Positions 44,301 through 58,601 of a stretch of 64,000 nt of DNA are shown here, one piece after another. Source of the stretch: Glandiceps talaboti. Lineage: Eukaryota > Hemichordata > Enteropneusta > Spengelidae. The position numbers were made by a program, and so were the translations under genes. The notes beneath the pieces were generated by a model. It was given only the letters and a program-made list of their open reading frames with translations, searched no databases and was not told where the DNA came from. The DNA lies in NCBI RefSeq assembly GCF_964340395.1, contig NC_135551.1:22049503-22113502 (forward strand), in the 5' to 3' direction. The first letter of the stretch is position 1, and every line of letters starts with the position of its first letter.

Positions 44301-45070
44301 TCTGTGTTTCTAACATGTTTATAACTTTCCTGTTATAGGTTTCTAACCTGTTTGCTCGTGATGAGATCGATGAAATCAATGGAGAGTTGATACCAGTGAT
44401 GAAAAAGGAACACCCTAGACGACCACCAACCAATGAGAATCTCTACGACTATTTCTTAACAAGAGTACGCAATAACTTGCATGTCGTCTTGTGCTTCTCA
44501 CCAGTAAGTACGACAACTTATTTTTGTCCTCAAGTGAGAATTAGCTTTATCCTGTGTCAGTGACCCTCACCAGAAGAGGGCGCTGTCACATTACATTTGA
44601 AAGATATATTTAGAATATTTCAATGTTTTAACAGACATTGTGATGAAAAAGGTCATGTATAGTGAGCTAAATTTATTTTATCTATCTATTCCATGCATAC
44701 AGGTTGGCGAAAAATTCCGTAATCGCTCCTTGAAATTCCCTGGGTTGATTTCCGGATGCACCATGGATTGGTTTAGCCGTTGGCCAAAAGATGCCCTGAT
44801 TGCTGTTTCCAACCACTTTCTATCCAGATATGACATTGTATGTAGTGAAGTTGTCAAGAAGAGTGTTATACATACCATGGGAGTCTTCCAGGTAAAAAAA
44901 AAAAAAATCAACTCAGAACTTTATCAATCTCAAATTACAGTTTTCACTTCACCAAAGTAGTAACAACACAGATGGACGATTTTCAGAAATTGCCTGCACT
45001 ATTTGTCTATACTGTTAAAGTCTTTGAGATTTACACCTTTATTCATTTGATGTCAATCAATAGACCAGAA

Positions 45071-45101
<31 letters not shown>

Positions 45102-48100
45102 GTCAAGATGAGTTCAGACTGCAAAATTAATTTAGCATTACAATATTATGCAACTTCAGTAATTAGATCACTGAACTTTTAAATTACCATTCCGCCAAAT
45201 TTGTCATGCACCAGAATTATGTAACTTCAGTATTTAGATCACTGAACTTTACACATGTTTTTGTTGTTGTTGTTGTTTTGTACAGGATATGGTGGCTGAG
45301 ACGTGTGTGGATTATTTCAACCGTTATCGACGTCAAACTCATGTGACCCCTAAATCTTATCTATCCTTCTTAGAAGGTTACAAGACCATATACCAAGAGA
45401 AGAAGGATGCAATTGGTATTTTAGCACAAAGAATGCAAACAGGTTAGTTTGCAAATAGTATGATGAAACATTCAGTCTGCGTTCACGAATTGAACTTCGT
45501 TTTTTGCACAAAAATGTTCAAGTAGCTCACCAAAGCTTTCGGCAAGTATGCACCATGGTTTCATCACCATTGTTTTGTCAGTGTTTTCTGAAGTTTCTGA
45601 AGGAATTAAGGAAAGCGATTCATATTCGGACTCTACAACCATCTATGAACCGTGATGGGGGGGGGGGGGGGGGGGGTTCCAACTTCTGAGAATTTAGGAC
45701 AATTGTCCGAAGACATGCATGTGTCGTGACTTCAGAAAACACTGACGTAGCAATGATGGATATACCTGGCAAAAGCTTTGGTGAGCCACTTGAAAATTTT
45801 GGTGCAAAAAAAAAGTTAAATTCATGAACTTACTATAGGTTAGTTTTCATTAAACTATCAATAGTTCGACTAGCTGCAACTGGGACATTTTTTTCTTGTT
45901 TCATCAAGCAACCAAAGTTATTGTTGTAGGAATCTGTGTCTGAGTTGATGTTTGTGTATGTCTGCATAAAGAGAAAATCATTAAGAGTAATAATTCCCAG
46001 CAAAAACAAATAGAATTTTTTTTTTTAAATGTTAAAAAGAATGCTTTAAAAAATGCAACCAAAAGATTTACTCATTGTAGAAATTGTTCACTTACACCTG
46101 AAAAGACATTATACTGTCTAAGTGAAGGCTCGATTACCAGAGTAATATAATAACTTGTGTACCAATTCAACATGTCTGGTCAATGGGGATGTTCTGATTT
46201 GAGCGGAGGCACTTATCCAATAGTTTGACACAATCAAATAAAGCTGTTTGACTAGGACCATTCGTAGGACAAACTGCTATCATTTTCACATTGTTTTGTA
46301 CAACAGGTCTTGCAAAATTGGTTGAAGCAACTCAATCAGTCAATGAACTTAGTAAAGAACTGGTAATGAAGGAGAAAGAACTGGCTGTGGCCTCAAAGAA
46401 AGCGGATGCTGTACTAGCTGAAGTGACCGTGAGTGCACAAGCAGCAGAGAAAGTTAAAGCTCAAGTACAGAAAGTGAAAGACAAGGCTCAGGCAATTGTG
46501 GATGAAATCGCAGTAAGTATTACCTAACAATAGCTTAACTCTTTGCCTTTAACTTATAGTAGCTATTGCAGTGTTTTTTGTTCAGGGGTGGTAATCAGGT
46601 CGATTCCACCCACCTGAGTTCCTCTGGCATTTTTACCGGGGTTCCCGATCAAAATTTTGGTAAATGGTATAAAAATTTCGCAATTTGTACCAGGATTTTA
46701 TACCTGCAATGTTGTTTGTTACTGGGGTTCCCAGATCTTTGCAAAAATACTTGCTGTTGGTTATATCAGTTTGACCTTGATTGGTCAAGATGATAAAAAC
46801 TTGGTAAGATAAAATGTGGTCCAAAGATGTTGATAAAAAGCTAAGCCAACATGATACTCAGTTTATTCAAACAAATGAAGAAACAAACAAACAAACAAAC
46901 AAACAAACAAACACACACACACACACATTACTTAGGTCGATAAGATATGATCACCATACAAGTGACTGTAAACCTGGAAATTTTCTCTAAAACTTATTTC
47001 CATTTATTTCACTAGAAAACAAATACGCAAAAACAAGTAGCGACTAATATGCTTTCTTGTACATTAACATAATGTACAAGTCTGGTAATTAGTAAAAAAT
47101 TAGTGTTTGAGAACAAGTTGAAGACTGTAAAATTGCAAATTTTTCTATCTAATGCCAAAAATATTAAGGTTTACAACAAAAGTGAGTAGTGAAAAGACAA
47201 GAACAAAGTAGACACAAGGACAAAACTCTTAAAAACACAGTCAACATTGATTATCCATATTGCTAGTCTAGAGGCAATCCATGGCTTTAAATCTGAAGAT
47301 ATCGTTCACTACATCTAAAGGAACAGAGGGCTGAGATGAAAGTTGGAATTCAAACAAAGCCACTCACACAACAATTAACGTCACGCTTGTGTTAATCAAT
47401 CACAGAATTTTGGCCAATTGGAAATTTATTTTGGACGATACATGATGTCTATGATATGGTATATTTGTCATGTCAGAATACTACTTATACACTGTTTACG
47501 TCATTCTAACTCATGCATTAGCAATTTTTGGTTCATGACTTCTCATTACTCTAGACATGGTGAACAGATTCAAATTGACGGATAGCCTCTAGACTACCAT
47601 AACATGTCATGCTGAAAAATGCTGAATTTGAGATTGTGAATGTTTTTTAATATGAATTATCATTATCTACCAGGCTGATAAAACAGTTGCCATGGCCAAG
47701 CTAGAAGCAGCAAAGCCAGCGCTGGAAGAGGCTGAGAGGGCCCTGGAGACTATCAAGCCAGCTCACATTTCCACAGTACGTAAGCTGGCTAAGCCACCGC
47801 ATCTCATCATGCGAATCATGGACTGTGTATTGCTTCTGTTCCAAAAGAGACTGGAACCTGTTCAACAGGATCCCGAGAGGCCATCTGTTAAACCTTCCTG
47901 GAGTGAATCCCTGAAGTTAATGAGCAGTGGTGGCTTCTTACAGGGTCTGATGACTTTCCCAAAGGTAATTCATTTAACATTGTTAGTAGTATAACAGGGT
48001 CTTCAATTGAAGGGTTGTACTTGTTGTAATTTTTTTTTTGAGACAAGTAAGTTGGTGGCACCTTTCAATTTTTGTTCTGTTTGAATTTGACAGGATTTAA

Positions 48101-49131
48101 TTACTGGAGAGACCGTTGAGTTGATGGCACCTTATCTGGACGCGGATGACTATAATAGCGACAATGCCAAAAAGGTGTGTGGTGATGTAGCCGGCCTGGC
48201 AAGCTGGACAAGAGCAATGGCATTCTTCTATGGAATCAACAAAGAGGTTTTACCTCTGAAAGTAAGTATATGTAGTAGAGAGAGGGGGAAGGGAGGGGGG
48301 GGGGAGACAGCGAGAGACAGGGAGGGAGAGACAGAGAGAAAGAGATATTTTGGTTTGGATACTTATTGAGAAAGTATGGAGGGATAGAGAAATTTGGAGG
48401 GAGAGAGAGAGAGTGAGAGTGAGAGAGAGTATATTTTGTTAGGTAGATCATTTAGTTAGCTCCATTGATAAAGTATTGGGGGGGGGGGGGGCTATAGAAA
48501 TGTGTTTCAGCCATGAGTGCAACCATCTGTGGCCAGCCATATTTCTAACATGCACAAGCCACTTTCATGCAAACTTGGAACAAAAATGACATACCATAGT
48601 GGGCATATACACGTCCGTCAATACTTCCGTAGCCTTATCATACCACTTGTACCAAATTACACATGAGAGACTGCAGTGCACATGTCTATCATATCCCCAT
48701 ACAGTCAGATATGATCTACTTTCTCTTGCATTGTGTACACACATTTAAGATTTTTTGAGCACAGGGATTAATTTATTTGTATTCCAGGCTAACTTAGCTG
48801 TTCAAGAAGCACGTCTGCAGGGTGCCACAGCGGAATTACAAAAAGCCCAAGACCAATTGGACGACAAGCAGAGAGAGTTAGATGCTGTGCAAGCTCAATA
48901 CGATGCCGCCATGAGTGAAAAACAGATGTTACTGGATGATGCTGAGAGCTGTCGTCGTAAAATGACAAATGCGACAGCGCTGATTGAAGGACTTGGTGGA
49001 GAGAAGGTTCGTTGGACTGAAGCAAGTAGAAAATTTGAAGATCAGATAAACAGGTAGGCACTCCCAACAATCTTTGTCAAACCACGCTATCAACAAAAGT
49101 TTGTTTTGGTAGAGCATTTAAGAACAGCTAT

Positions 49132-49174
<43 letters not shown>

Positions 49175-50800
49175 TTGCACCCCTTTTGTATCAGGGTTCA
49201 CAAAGCATGTTAGGAGCAACAGTAACAGAAAATTAAAATACATACACTACTAAAATATTAGAGAAGATATGACTAGTATAATCACAAACAGAAACAAACA
49301 AAACAAAGGGAGGTAAGAAGAGAGAGAGAGAAAATGAAAGATAGAAAGATTACTATTTGGGTTCAAAAGCTTCTTATGAACAGTGCCCCCAGTGGCCAAA
49401 CTGTACAATCTTTTGTCTTTGTGATAACTGAAATATGGCACATAGTTGGGGGGGGGGGGCAAGTGCTGATGGGTTAGCAATGTGTCAGGGGAACAAACTT
49501 ACATACAAAAATGTAAAGTAGTATCCATGGTATGTGCACCTTTTGGATTATCTACATATACCTTGTAACACAACCTTCAATTTGTAAATCATTGATACAG
49601 AATTATTCAAAGTACAAAATGATATGTTCTTTCCATCCAGGCTTGTTGGAGATGTCTTGCTTGCTACTGGATTCTTGTCATATTCCGGACCGTTTAATCA
49701 AGAATTCCGTAACTTGCTCCAAAAGACATGGAAGAAAGAGATGGTTTCAGCTAAGATTCCGTTCAGTGATGTAAGTTCTTCATTCATTGTTCAGTGGAAG
49801 TCTTTGCCAACACGCATTGTCGCATGGGAGTCAGCAGACATGCATATGTAATTGCATAATATGAATATTAATCATCTTTACTGCCCGTATATGGGTTTCG
49901 TGAACTGAAGTTGTACGGTGGAAGGGCCCGACTTTAGTAGACCACCCTGTCAGCCATACTACCATGGTCTGCAAAACCCATATATTGGCTGTAAAGGTTT
50001 TAGCATATACCCATGTAGTGGCAAGGAAACATTACCTGAATCACACAACGACATACATTGTCAGTCTTTTTCACAAAAAACTTTAAAATAATGAAGAAAT
50101 TAACAAGGCCAAATCACTGAGCGAACGAATATCGATGAGTACGCCACTTGCCATATTTGGGCAAAGTGTGCCAGGGTTTGATGCAGAAAATTATGGCCTC
50201 GGTTTGATGTGTGTGCTCTCTCCATTGAATTGCAGTGGATAATCCTGATTATTTCATTTGAAGTTTATAAGCATTTTGGAGAATGTATGCAGTGTAAAAA
50301 CATGAAATTACTCTCCAAGATGTAAATTAAAAAAAAAAAACGCCTTATTTCCGACAGTGGTATTTCTAATTAATGACCCGTGATTTCCCTACTGTCTTGG
50401 TGTCAACATCGACCTGAGCACCCACCTGCAACCTGAGAGCCCACCAGCCGCTTGAGAGCCCACCATGTTGTTGTTTTTTGCTTGGTTCATACTGGATCTG
50501 GTTGTTTTTAATTTGTTTGTTTGTTTGTTTGGTTCATGTAGGATCTAAACTTAGTAAACATGCTGACAGACGCAGCAACAATAGGAGATTGGAATCTACA
50601 GGGTCTGCCCAATGATGAACTGTCAATCCAGAACGGTATTATTGTCACCAAAGCCACAAGATTTCCCTTACTTATTGACCCACAAGGTCAGGGCAAGGCA
50701 TGGCTCAAGAGAAAAGAAAAGGATAATGAGTTTCAGGTATTAATAGCAACAATATTTATGATGTAAATATATATATATATACGTATGTATGTACGTGCGT

Positions 50801-50831
<31 letters not shown>

Positions 50832-50871
50832 TACATACATACATACATACATACATACATACATACATACA

Positions 50872-50907
<36 letters not shown>

Positions 50908-53900
50908 TACATACATACATACTTTATACATACATACATACATTCAGACAAACTTACAGACTGACAGACAGACAGACAGACATATCACATATTATTTATA
51001 TTGCAAATACACAAATTAAAATATCTGTCCGTCACATCGTCCATCCGTCCGTGGACAGTCTTGTCTTTGAAACCATCACTCAGTTTCAACCAAATCATAA
51101 AGTTATAGACTGTATGTCCTTTCAATTCTACTAACAGTTTATTGACAGTCAACTTTGATTTAACACCTGACATACCTTTTTAAATAAATGCTAACATTTG
51201 TTGTATTTCTATTTTTATCTTTTCACAGCTTACAAGCTTGAATCACAAGTATTTCCGTTCACATTTGGAAGACAGTCTGTCACTTGGCAGACCATTACTG
51301 ATAGAGGACGTTGGAGAGGAGTTAGATCCTGCACTAGACAATGTTCTGGAAAAGAATTTCATTAAAACCGGCAGCACATACAAGGTGGGTATTTTATGAT
51401 TTATGTAGTGGAAAGACTTTTAAATATCGCAATCTTTTGTATTTGCTGATTTTTGTTTTTTTAAACAAGATTTACATGATTCAAACATTTATATCAAAGC
51501 CTTTAAGGCACATGTTTGACTAAGATTAAAATCAGGGGTGTGAAAAACGGTTGTCAAGTAGAGTTGTAGAAAAAGTTGGTCAGAAACTAAAGAATAATCT
51601 TACGTATTCCTCACGGCACCACTGATAAGTTCACACAAAAATGAGGACGTGGGATTTACATTTGTTTTTGTATGAAGGATTGGTCTTGTCAATACAGTTA
51701 CTGATGTAATCTGAATTCTGATTGGTCTGGTCAATGCAATTACAAATGTAACCAAAGATTTGATTGGCCTGTTAAATGCAGTTACAGATTTGAGCATGAT
51801 TCTGGTTGGTTAATTTCTTATTCAACTCTGTAATAACATTTCTGATTGGTTTCTGTTTGATTATTTACCAGGTGAAAGTAGGTGACAAGGAGGTTGATGT
51901 CATGAAGGGCTTTAGGTTATACATCACAACCAAACTAGGAAACCCTGCGTACACCCCCGAAATTAGTGCTAGGACCTCAATCATTGACTTCACTGTCACC
52001 ATGAAAGGTCTTGAAGATCAGCTGCTGGGTATGGTCATCTTGAAAGAAAAACAGGTAAGACAGTCATTCTCATTGGCTGATGTTCCTCAGATTGACCTAC
52101 TCAAACACCCTGTCAACCAATTATTAGCAGCCATACTTAGTGTAACATGAAGGAGATGTAACAGTAATCCCAATTGGCTGTAAAACAATAAGTGAATTAA
52201 TTATTTTCCTTCTTTATGAGGAATTAACTCAAATCAGAAATAATTGCAAAGAATTGGAAATTGCAGAGCTATAGAAAAATTTGAAATGAACAAAAAATGA
52301 TACTATTTATCGTTATGGCTTCACTGATAAGATAGCAGTAGTAATCTAAGACCATGGGATTGAAAACATTGGTTTTTTTAATGATTTGATTTGGTTAACA
52401 TTTGACCACAGGAACTTGAAGCTGAACGTACAAAGTTGATGGAGGAAGTAACAAGCAACAAAAGGAAGATGCAAGAATTAGAAGACAACTTGCTATTCCG
52501 TCTAACGAGTACAGAAGGTTCATTAGTAGAAGATGAATCCCTCATTGAAGTGTTGAAAGTCACCAAGGCAACAGCTGAGGAAGTCAGTGAAAAACTGACA
52601 ACAGCTGCTGAAACTGAAATCAGAATTAACAACGCTAGAGAAGAATTCAGACCTGGTGAGGACATTGGAACATTTTATTTTTAATACCACACTCCCTGAA
52701 ATTTCCTGAATATGAAATATATGAACGACTGTTGTAAATTAATTTGGCATCATTCTCTAAATAACCAATTCCCAAGTTCAAAAAAAGTGAAGATGGGAAA
52801 TATACTTCAAATAGTTATCTGCTTACAAAGAAATATTCATACCCATATTAGGAAATATGCATGTCCATATTAGGAAATATGCATGTCTATATTAGGAAAT
52901 ATTCATACCCATATTAGGAAATATTCATTTCCACATTAGGAAATATGCATAGGAAATATTTATGCCCATATTGGGAAATGTTCATGTCTCTATATCAGGA
53001 ACTATTCATACCCATATTTGGAAATGTTCATGTCTCCATATTAGGAAACATTCATGCATATATTAAGAAATATTCATGCCCATATTAGGAAATATTCATG
53101 CCTTTATTATTGCAGAGCAGTTCTTTTTCTTTTGTCCCTATGCATATTATTTCCATGGCTCTTGAAATCAAAATAATCTAAATACATATTCTTTGTGTAC
53201 TGACACACTTTATTGCTCTTTTTTCATCTTCTAGTTGCAACCCGTGGCAGTATCTTGTATTTCTTGATTGTTGAAATGAGTATGGTTAATGTTATGTATC
53301 AAACATCACTAAAGCAGTTCTTGGGTCTCTTTGAGCTCTCTATGGCAAAGTAAGTCCACTCAAATACAGTTCATCAACTTAACTGAATACATTGCTCATA
53401 TTAAGAATATTAATTAATACCCATATTAGGGAAATCCATGTCCATATTAGATAGTCATGCCCATATTTGGAATATTCATGCCCATATTATGTAAAATCCA
53501 TGTCCATGTTTGGAAATATTTATGCCCATTTACGGTAACATCCATGTCCATATTTGGAAACAGCCATGTACATATTAGGAATAATCATTCTGGTGGGTTT
53601 TTTGCCTTGCTTCAGTCACAGAGAATGAGAGGGAGAACTCTAATAAAACTGGTCATATGCGCTGTTGTTTATTGCAAATGTTTGGCAACTTGGACTCCTG
53701 CAGACAGAATGTTTTTTTCTAGTGAAATTCTAAGATATCTTTTTTTAAACAGATTTCTTTAATGAAGTGATCATTGTCATTCCAATTGCCTTGCTTCTTT
53801 TAAAAAAAGGAAACAAATCAGAAATACAACAGACTAACATAATAAATGTTTTGCTTTTTATTTCAGATCAGCTAAGAGTCCAATCACCAGTAAACGTATA

Positions 53901-56900
53901 GTCAATATCATAGAGTACATGACTTTTGAGGTCTTTAAATACACTGCCCGTGGATTGTATGAAAATCATAAATTCTTATTCACCCTACTTCTTGCCCTCA
54001 AGATTGACCTGCAAGCAAACAAGATCAAAATGGAAGAATTCCAGACCCTGATCAAAGGTAAGTATAGGCAGTGAGAACAGTGTTATAAGGTGTGATGGAT
54101 AAAGTAGGCCATCTTGAGCTGGGATATATCCTCCCCAGTGTTGAATAGGGACAAACATGGGGTAGGGGCTCAGTCATGTATGGGATGATTTGTTCACAAG
54201 ACTGCCCTCTAGTGGTGAAAAGTAATCATTGCCAGTTTGTTTTGAGGAAGGCAACAGTGACGATGTCAAAATTTAGACTTCAAAAGGTAACTAGGTTGTG
54301 TGTTACTATAATTTGTTTTTTGAACACTGTCGTACCCTGTACAATTAGTAACAAATTTTGTGTCCTGTGACAGTAATCATACATCTGTTCACCAAGCTTC
54401 TGCACAACATTTTTGTAAAAAATTGCCAGGCACCACTTCTTGTCAAGTTTTTCAAGGCAATGTTACATTCAACAGCGGCCATATTGACTTTCTATGCCAA
54501 TAAATGATTTACACCTATAGACATCATCTAACTCACTCTCTCATTTCTATTTCTGGACACTAGGTGGCGCTGCCCTAGATTTGAATGCCGTGGAACCCAA
54601 ACCTAAGAAATGGATTCTGGACATGACATGGTTGAATTTAGTCCAGCTGAGTAAACTACCCCAGTTTTCCCAAATTCTTGGTCAGATTTCCAGGAACGAT
54701 AAAGCCTGGAAATCGTGGTTTGATGAAGATGCACCGGAAGAAGCTATCACTCCGGATGGATATTCCACATCCTTGGATACGTTCCGGAAACTATTACTTG
54801 TCAGGTCTTGGTGTCCAGATAGAACAATAGCCCAAGCCAGGCATTATATAGCAGAATCAATTGGTGCTAGGGTAAGTCTGATTTTACAACAACGGCAAGT
54901 CAGCTATCGGAATCCTAACTCAGACACACACTGTTGACACAAGCTATCAAGAAGGATGGCATTCTGATAGCAAGTTTTCCTCAAGAGGGCACATGTACAA
55001 CTTCATTCAGTGTTTATAATGTCTTCATTATAGGGGTGGTTGATTCTATATAACCAAGGGACCGCTTTCACCCATTTGTGTAATCTATCACGTCCAGCAA
55101 CAGTAGATTTAGTTTGTGTCTATCTTAGTTATTCGATTATCAGATAGCTTGCTTTCCATAGTAGTACATGTATCTGTCTTTAAAGTCAATAAGAGTGATA
55201 AAATCACCAAAAGCTTCTCTTCCTCATTTCTCTATTCATATTATTTGCATATTTATTTTAGGATTTGTATGTTCGTACTATAATTTGCATATTAATTATA
55301 CTAGTATTGTATGCATTTACATAGCTTTATGTGTCACTATACATTTTTTTATGACAAATAGACCAGCACACATGCATATATATGATGCCATCTCCATGTT
55401 TATGAGATTTGCATATCTGTGACATCATTTACATAACTAGGATATAATCTGCATATATATGGCATTTGCATAATTAGGATATAATTTGCATATTTGTGTC
55501 ATTTATGAAATTAAAAGAGTTAGAGCAGGCTTTGAAATGTAAATGCAAATAAACTAATTATGATAGTATTAGTTGTGGAATCGACACAGCGCCCTCAGTG
55601 ACTGATCTGGTCTGTGAGTTGCCTTTTGTTTGTAGCAGGCCATGTATGTGCATATGATGAGCACATGATGGGTGAATGGTGTCAGATTTCAATGACAATG
55701 AACTATACTTTGTTTTGTTTATTCTCCATTGTTGTTTTTTAAGGGAAAAAAAAATCATGTTTATGATTATTTGGTCTTTCTATTACAGTATGCTGAAAGT
55801 GTAATTTTACATCTAGAGTCTATGTGGGATGAGAGTGAGCCCCGGATACCTATGGTTTGCCTGTTGTCTATGGGATCAGATCCTACAGACAACATTGAAA
55901 AGTTAGCAAAGAAAATGAACTTGAGATGTCGAGCTATCAGTATGGGACAGGGTCAGGAAGTACACGCACGGCGTCTTATTTCTGGCTCTATGAGTGAAGG
56001 TGGATGGGTGCTCTTCCAGAATTGTCATTTAGGTTTGGACTATATGGAGGAATTATTAGAAGTGGTAAGTGTAGTCATTTATAAGACTGATTGTGATTGG
56101 TTCAGGCTGATGCTACACACCAAATCTCACCAATGATAGAATTGATTTCATTGTACTAAGTCATTGCCAATTGACGATGTCAATTCAGTTGTCATTTCAA
56201 CATAGTAATTTTTAAAAAAAATATGTTCACAGAGTGGAATATTATGTTATAGTAATACGGCATTAAACCATATTGATATGGTGTAATAACCAAATGGAAA
56301 TGGTGTAATACCAAGTTGATATGATTCAACATCATGTTGATATGATTAATGCCATGTTGATATGGTTTAATACCATAAAATACCATAGAGATATGGTTTA
56401 ATACCATGTTGATATGGTTTAACACCATGTTGATATGATGAAAAACCACAGAGATATGGTTTAACACCATGTTGATATGATGAAATACCAGAGATATGGT
56501 TTAACACCATGTTGATATGGTTTAACACCATACTGATATGATGAAATACCACAGAGATATGGTTTAACACCATGTTGATATGATGAAAAACCACAGAAAC
56601 ATGGTTTAACACCATGTTCATATTATTTAATATATGGAGAAATATAATGTTGCTGCTATCTCAAACTTGTTCATAAATTCTTACCAATAATATAGAATCT
56701 ATGCTTACAAGTTTATCTTATTCATTTATTTACAGCTATCAAATACTGAACAAGTTCATGATGCCTTCCGTGTTTGGATTACCACTGAGATGCATCCAAA
56801 ATTCCCCATAAATTTACTGCAGACAGCTATAAAATTTACCAATGAGCCACCTCAGGGTGTCAAAGCTGGTCTCAAACGTACCTATGCTGGTATCACACAG

Positions 56901-58570
56901 GTAAGTCTATGTAGTCATCTTGTTTTTAAGAGGGTTGCTTTTTTTGAAAAAAGAAATAAAATTAGACTGCACTGTTTTTTTATCACATCTGAAATGGTGC
57001 TTTAAGCATGGTGAATGTGTATGTGAGTTCGTGTCTGTCTGTGTCTGTGTCTGTGTCTGTGTCAAATCTGTGTCTGTGCAAATGTGTGTGTGTGCATACA
57101 TGCATGCATGAAAATGTGTGTGTGAATGTTTGTGTACGTAAATGACTTAATGTCAGAAACCACCAAACCAATTGCCTTGTATTTGGTGGAGACAGTACTT
57201 AGGGAATACAGAGGGAAAATTGTTCCAATGAAAATGACCACATCATGACATCAGAGATGCTTGTTTGGGTCAAAAAATGTGATTGAGATGTTAGTATATG
57301 CACCTCAGAAATAAAAGTCTTCAAACTTTCACTGTAACCTTGTACAAGTAAAAACAAGCCCATTCTCAATAAAAATCAACAGAGGTTACCTGGCAAATGT
57401 TTATATAGAAGTCAAAATAAGAATGTACAAAGTAGTCTATTTAGAATACAATATGGCTGCCGAGTACTATTTTAGTACATTATAAATTGCCCTCTGATCA
57501 TGCATGGGATGAAAATAAATTTGAATAGCACTGGGCAACAGTAATTAACAGTAATTCTTTCTGGTTTTTTGACAGGATCAACTAGATATCAGCAACATGC
57601 CACAGTGGCGTCCGTTGTTATATGCCGTGGCATTTTTACATACCACAGTGCAGGAAAGACGTAAATTTGGACCGTTAGGATGGAATATTCCTTATGAATT
57701 CAATGAAGCTGATTTCACTGCAACTGTACAATTTGTTAACAACCATCTTGATGATATGGATCCGAAGAAGGTGGGTGAACAGGGTTGAAAAGTGTAGTTG
57801 GTGAACAGGACAGAAAAGTGTAGTTGGTGAACAGGACAGAAAAGCGTAGTTGGTGAACAGGACAGAAAAGTGTAGTTGGTGAACAGGGCAGAAAAGTGTA
57901 GTTGGTGAACAGGGTTGAAAAGTGTAGTTGGTAAAACAGGGCAGAAAAGTGTAGTTGGTGAACAGGGCAGATAAGTGTAGTTGGTGAACAGGACAGAAAA
58001 GTGTAGTTGGTGAACAGGACAGAAAAGTGTAGTTGGTGAACAGGACAGAAAAGTGTAGTTGGTGAACAGGACAGAAAAGTGTAGTTGGTGAACAGGACAG
58101 AAAAGCGTAGTTGGTGAACAGGACAGAAAAGTGTAGTTGGTGAACAGGGCAGAAAAGTGTAGTTGGTGAACAGGACAGAAAAGTGTAGTTGGTGAACAGG
58201 ACAGAAAAGTGTAGTTGGTGAACAGGGCAGAAAAGTGTAGTTGGTGAACAGGACAGAAAAGTGTAGTTGGTGAACAGGACAGAAAAGTGTAGATGGTGAA
58301 CAGAGCAGAAAAGTGTAGCTCAGTTTTGAAACGTGTTAGCTGCACAAAAACTTTTTTCACGCAGACGTAATCAAATTGGATTTACGAATGAAATGTACTG
58401 TTTTATCCTTAATGCTAGTAGTATTGACAGTTGTTTCAAAAGTTTGTAGTGAGCTATGTAAACTGTTTCATACATTTGTATTTCACGGATTGACTTTCCA
58501 AAAACCAGTGTTCTCCAACTATGCTGAGAAGGCTGTATCTCTCAATTTTGTCTTTCCCTAAAGCTAATTA

Positions 58571-58601
<31 letters not shown>

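Noticed and set aside
57771-58316. CRISPR-like array
   Set aside because: Units are contiguous with no unique spacers, and the window is a eukaryotic gene.
57692-58360. 222-residue open frame on the minus strand
   Set aside because: It is generated by the 26-bp minisatellite (period three units = 78 bp) in an intron. There is no start context, domain or non-repetitive core.
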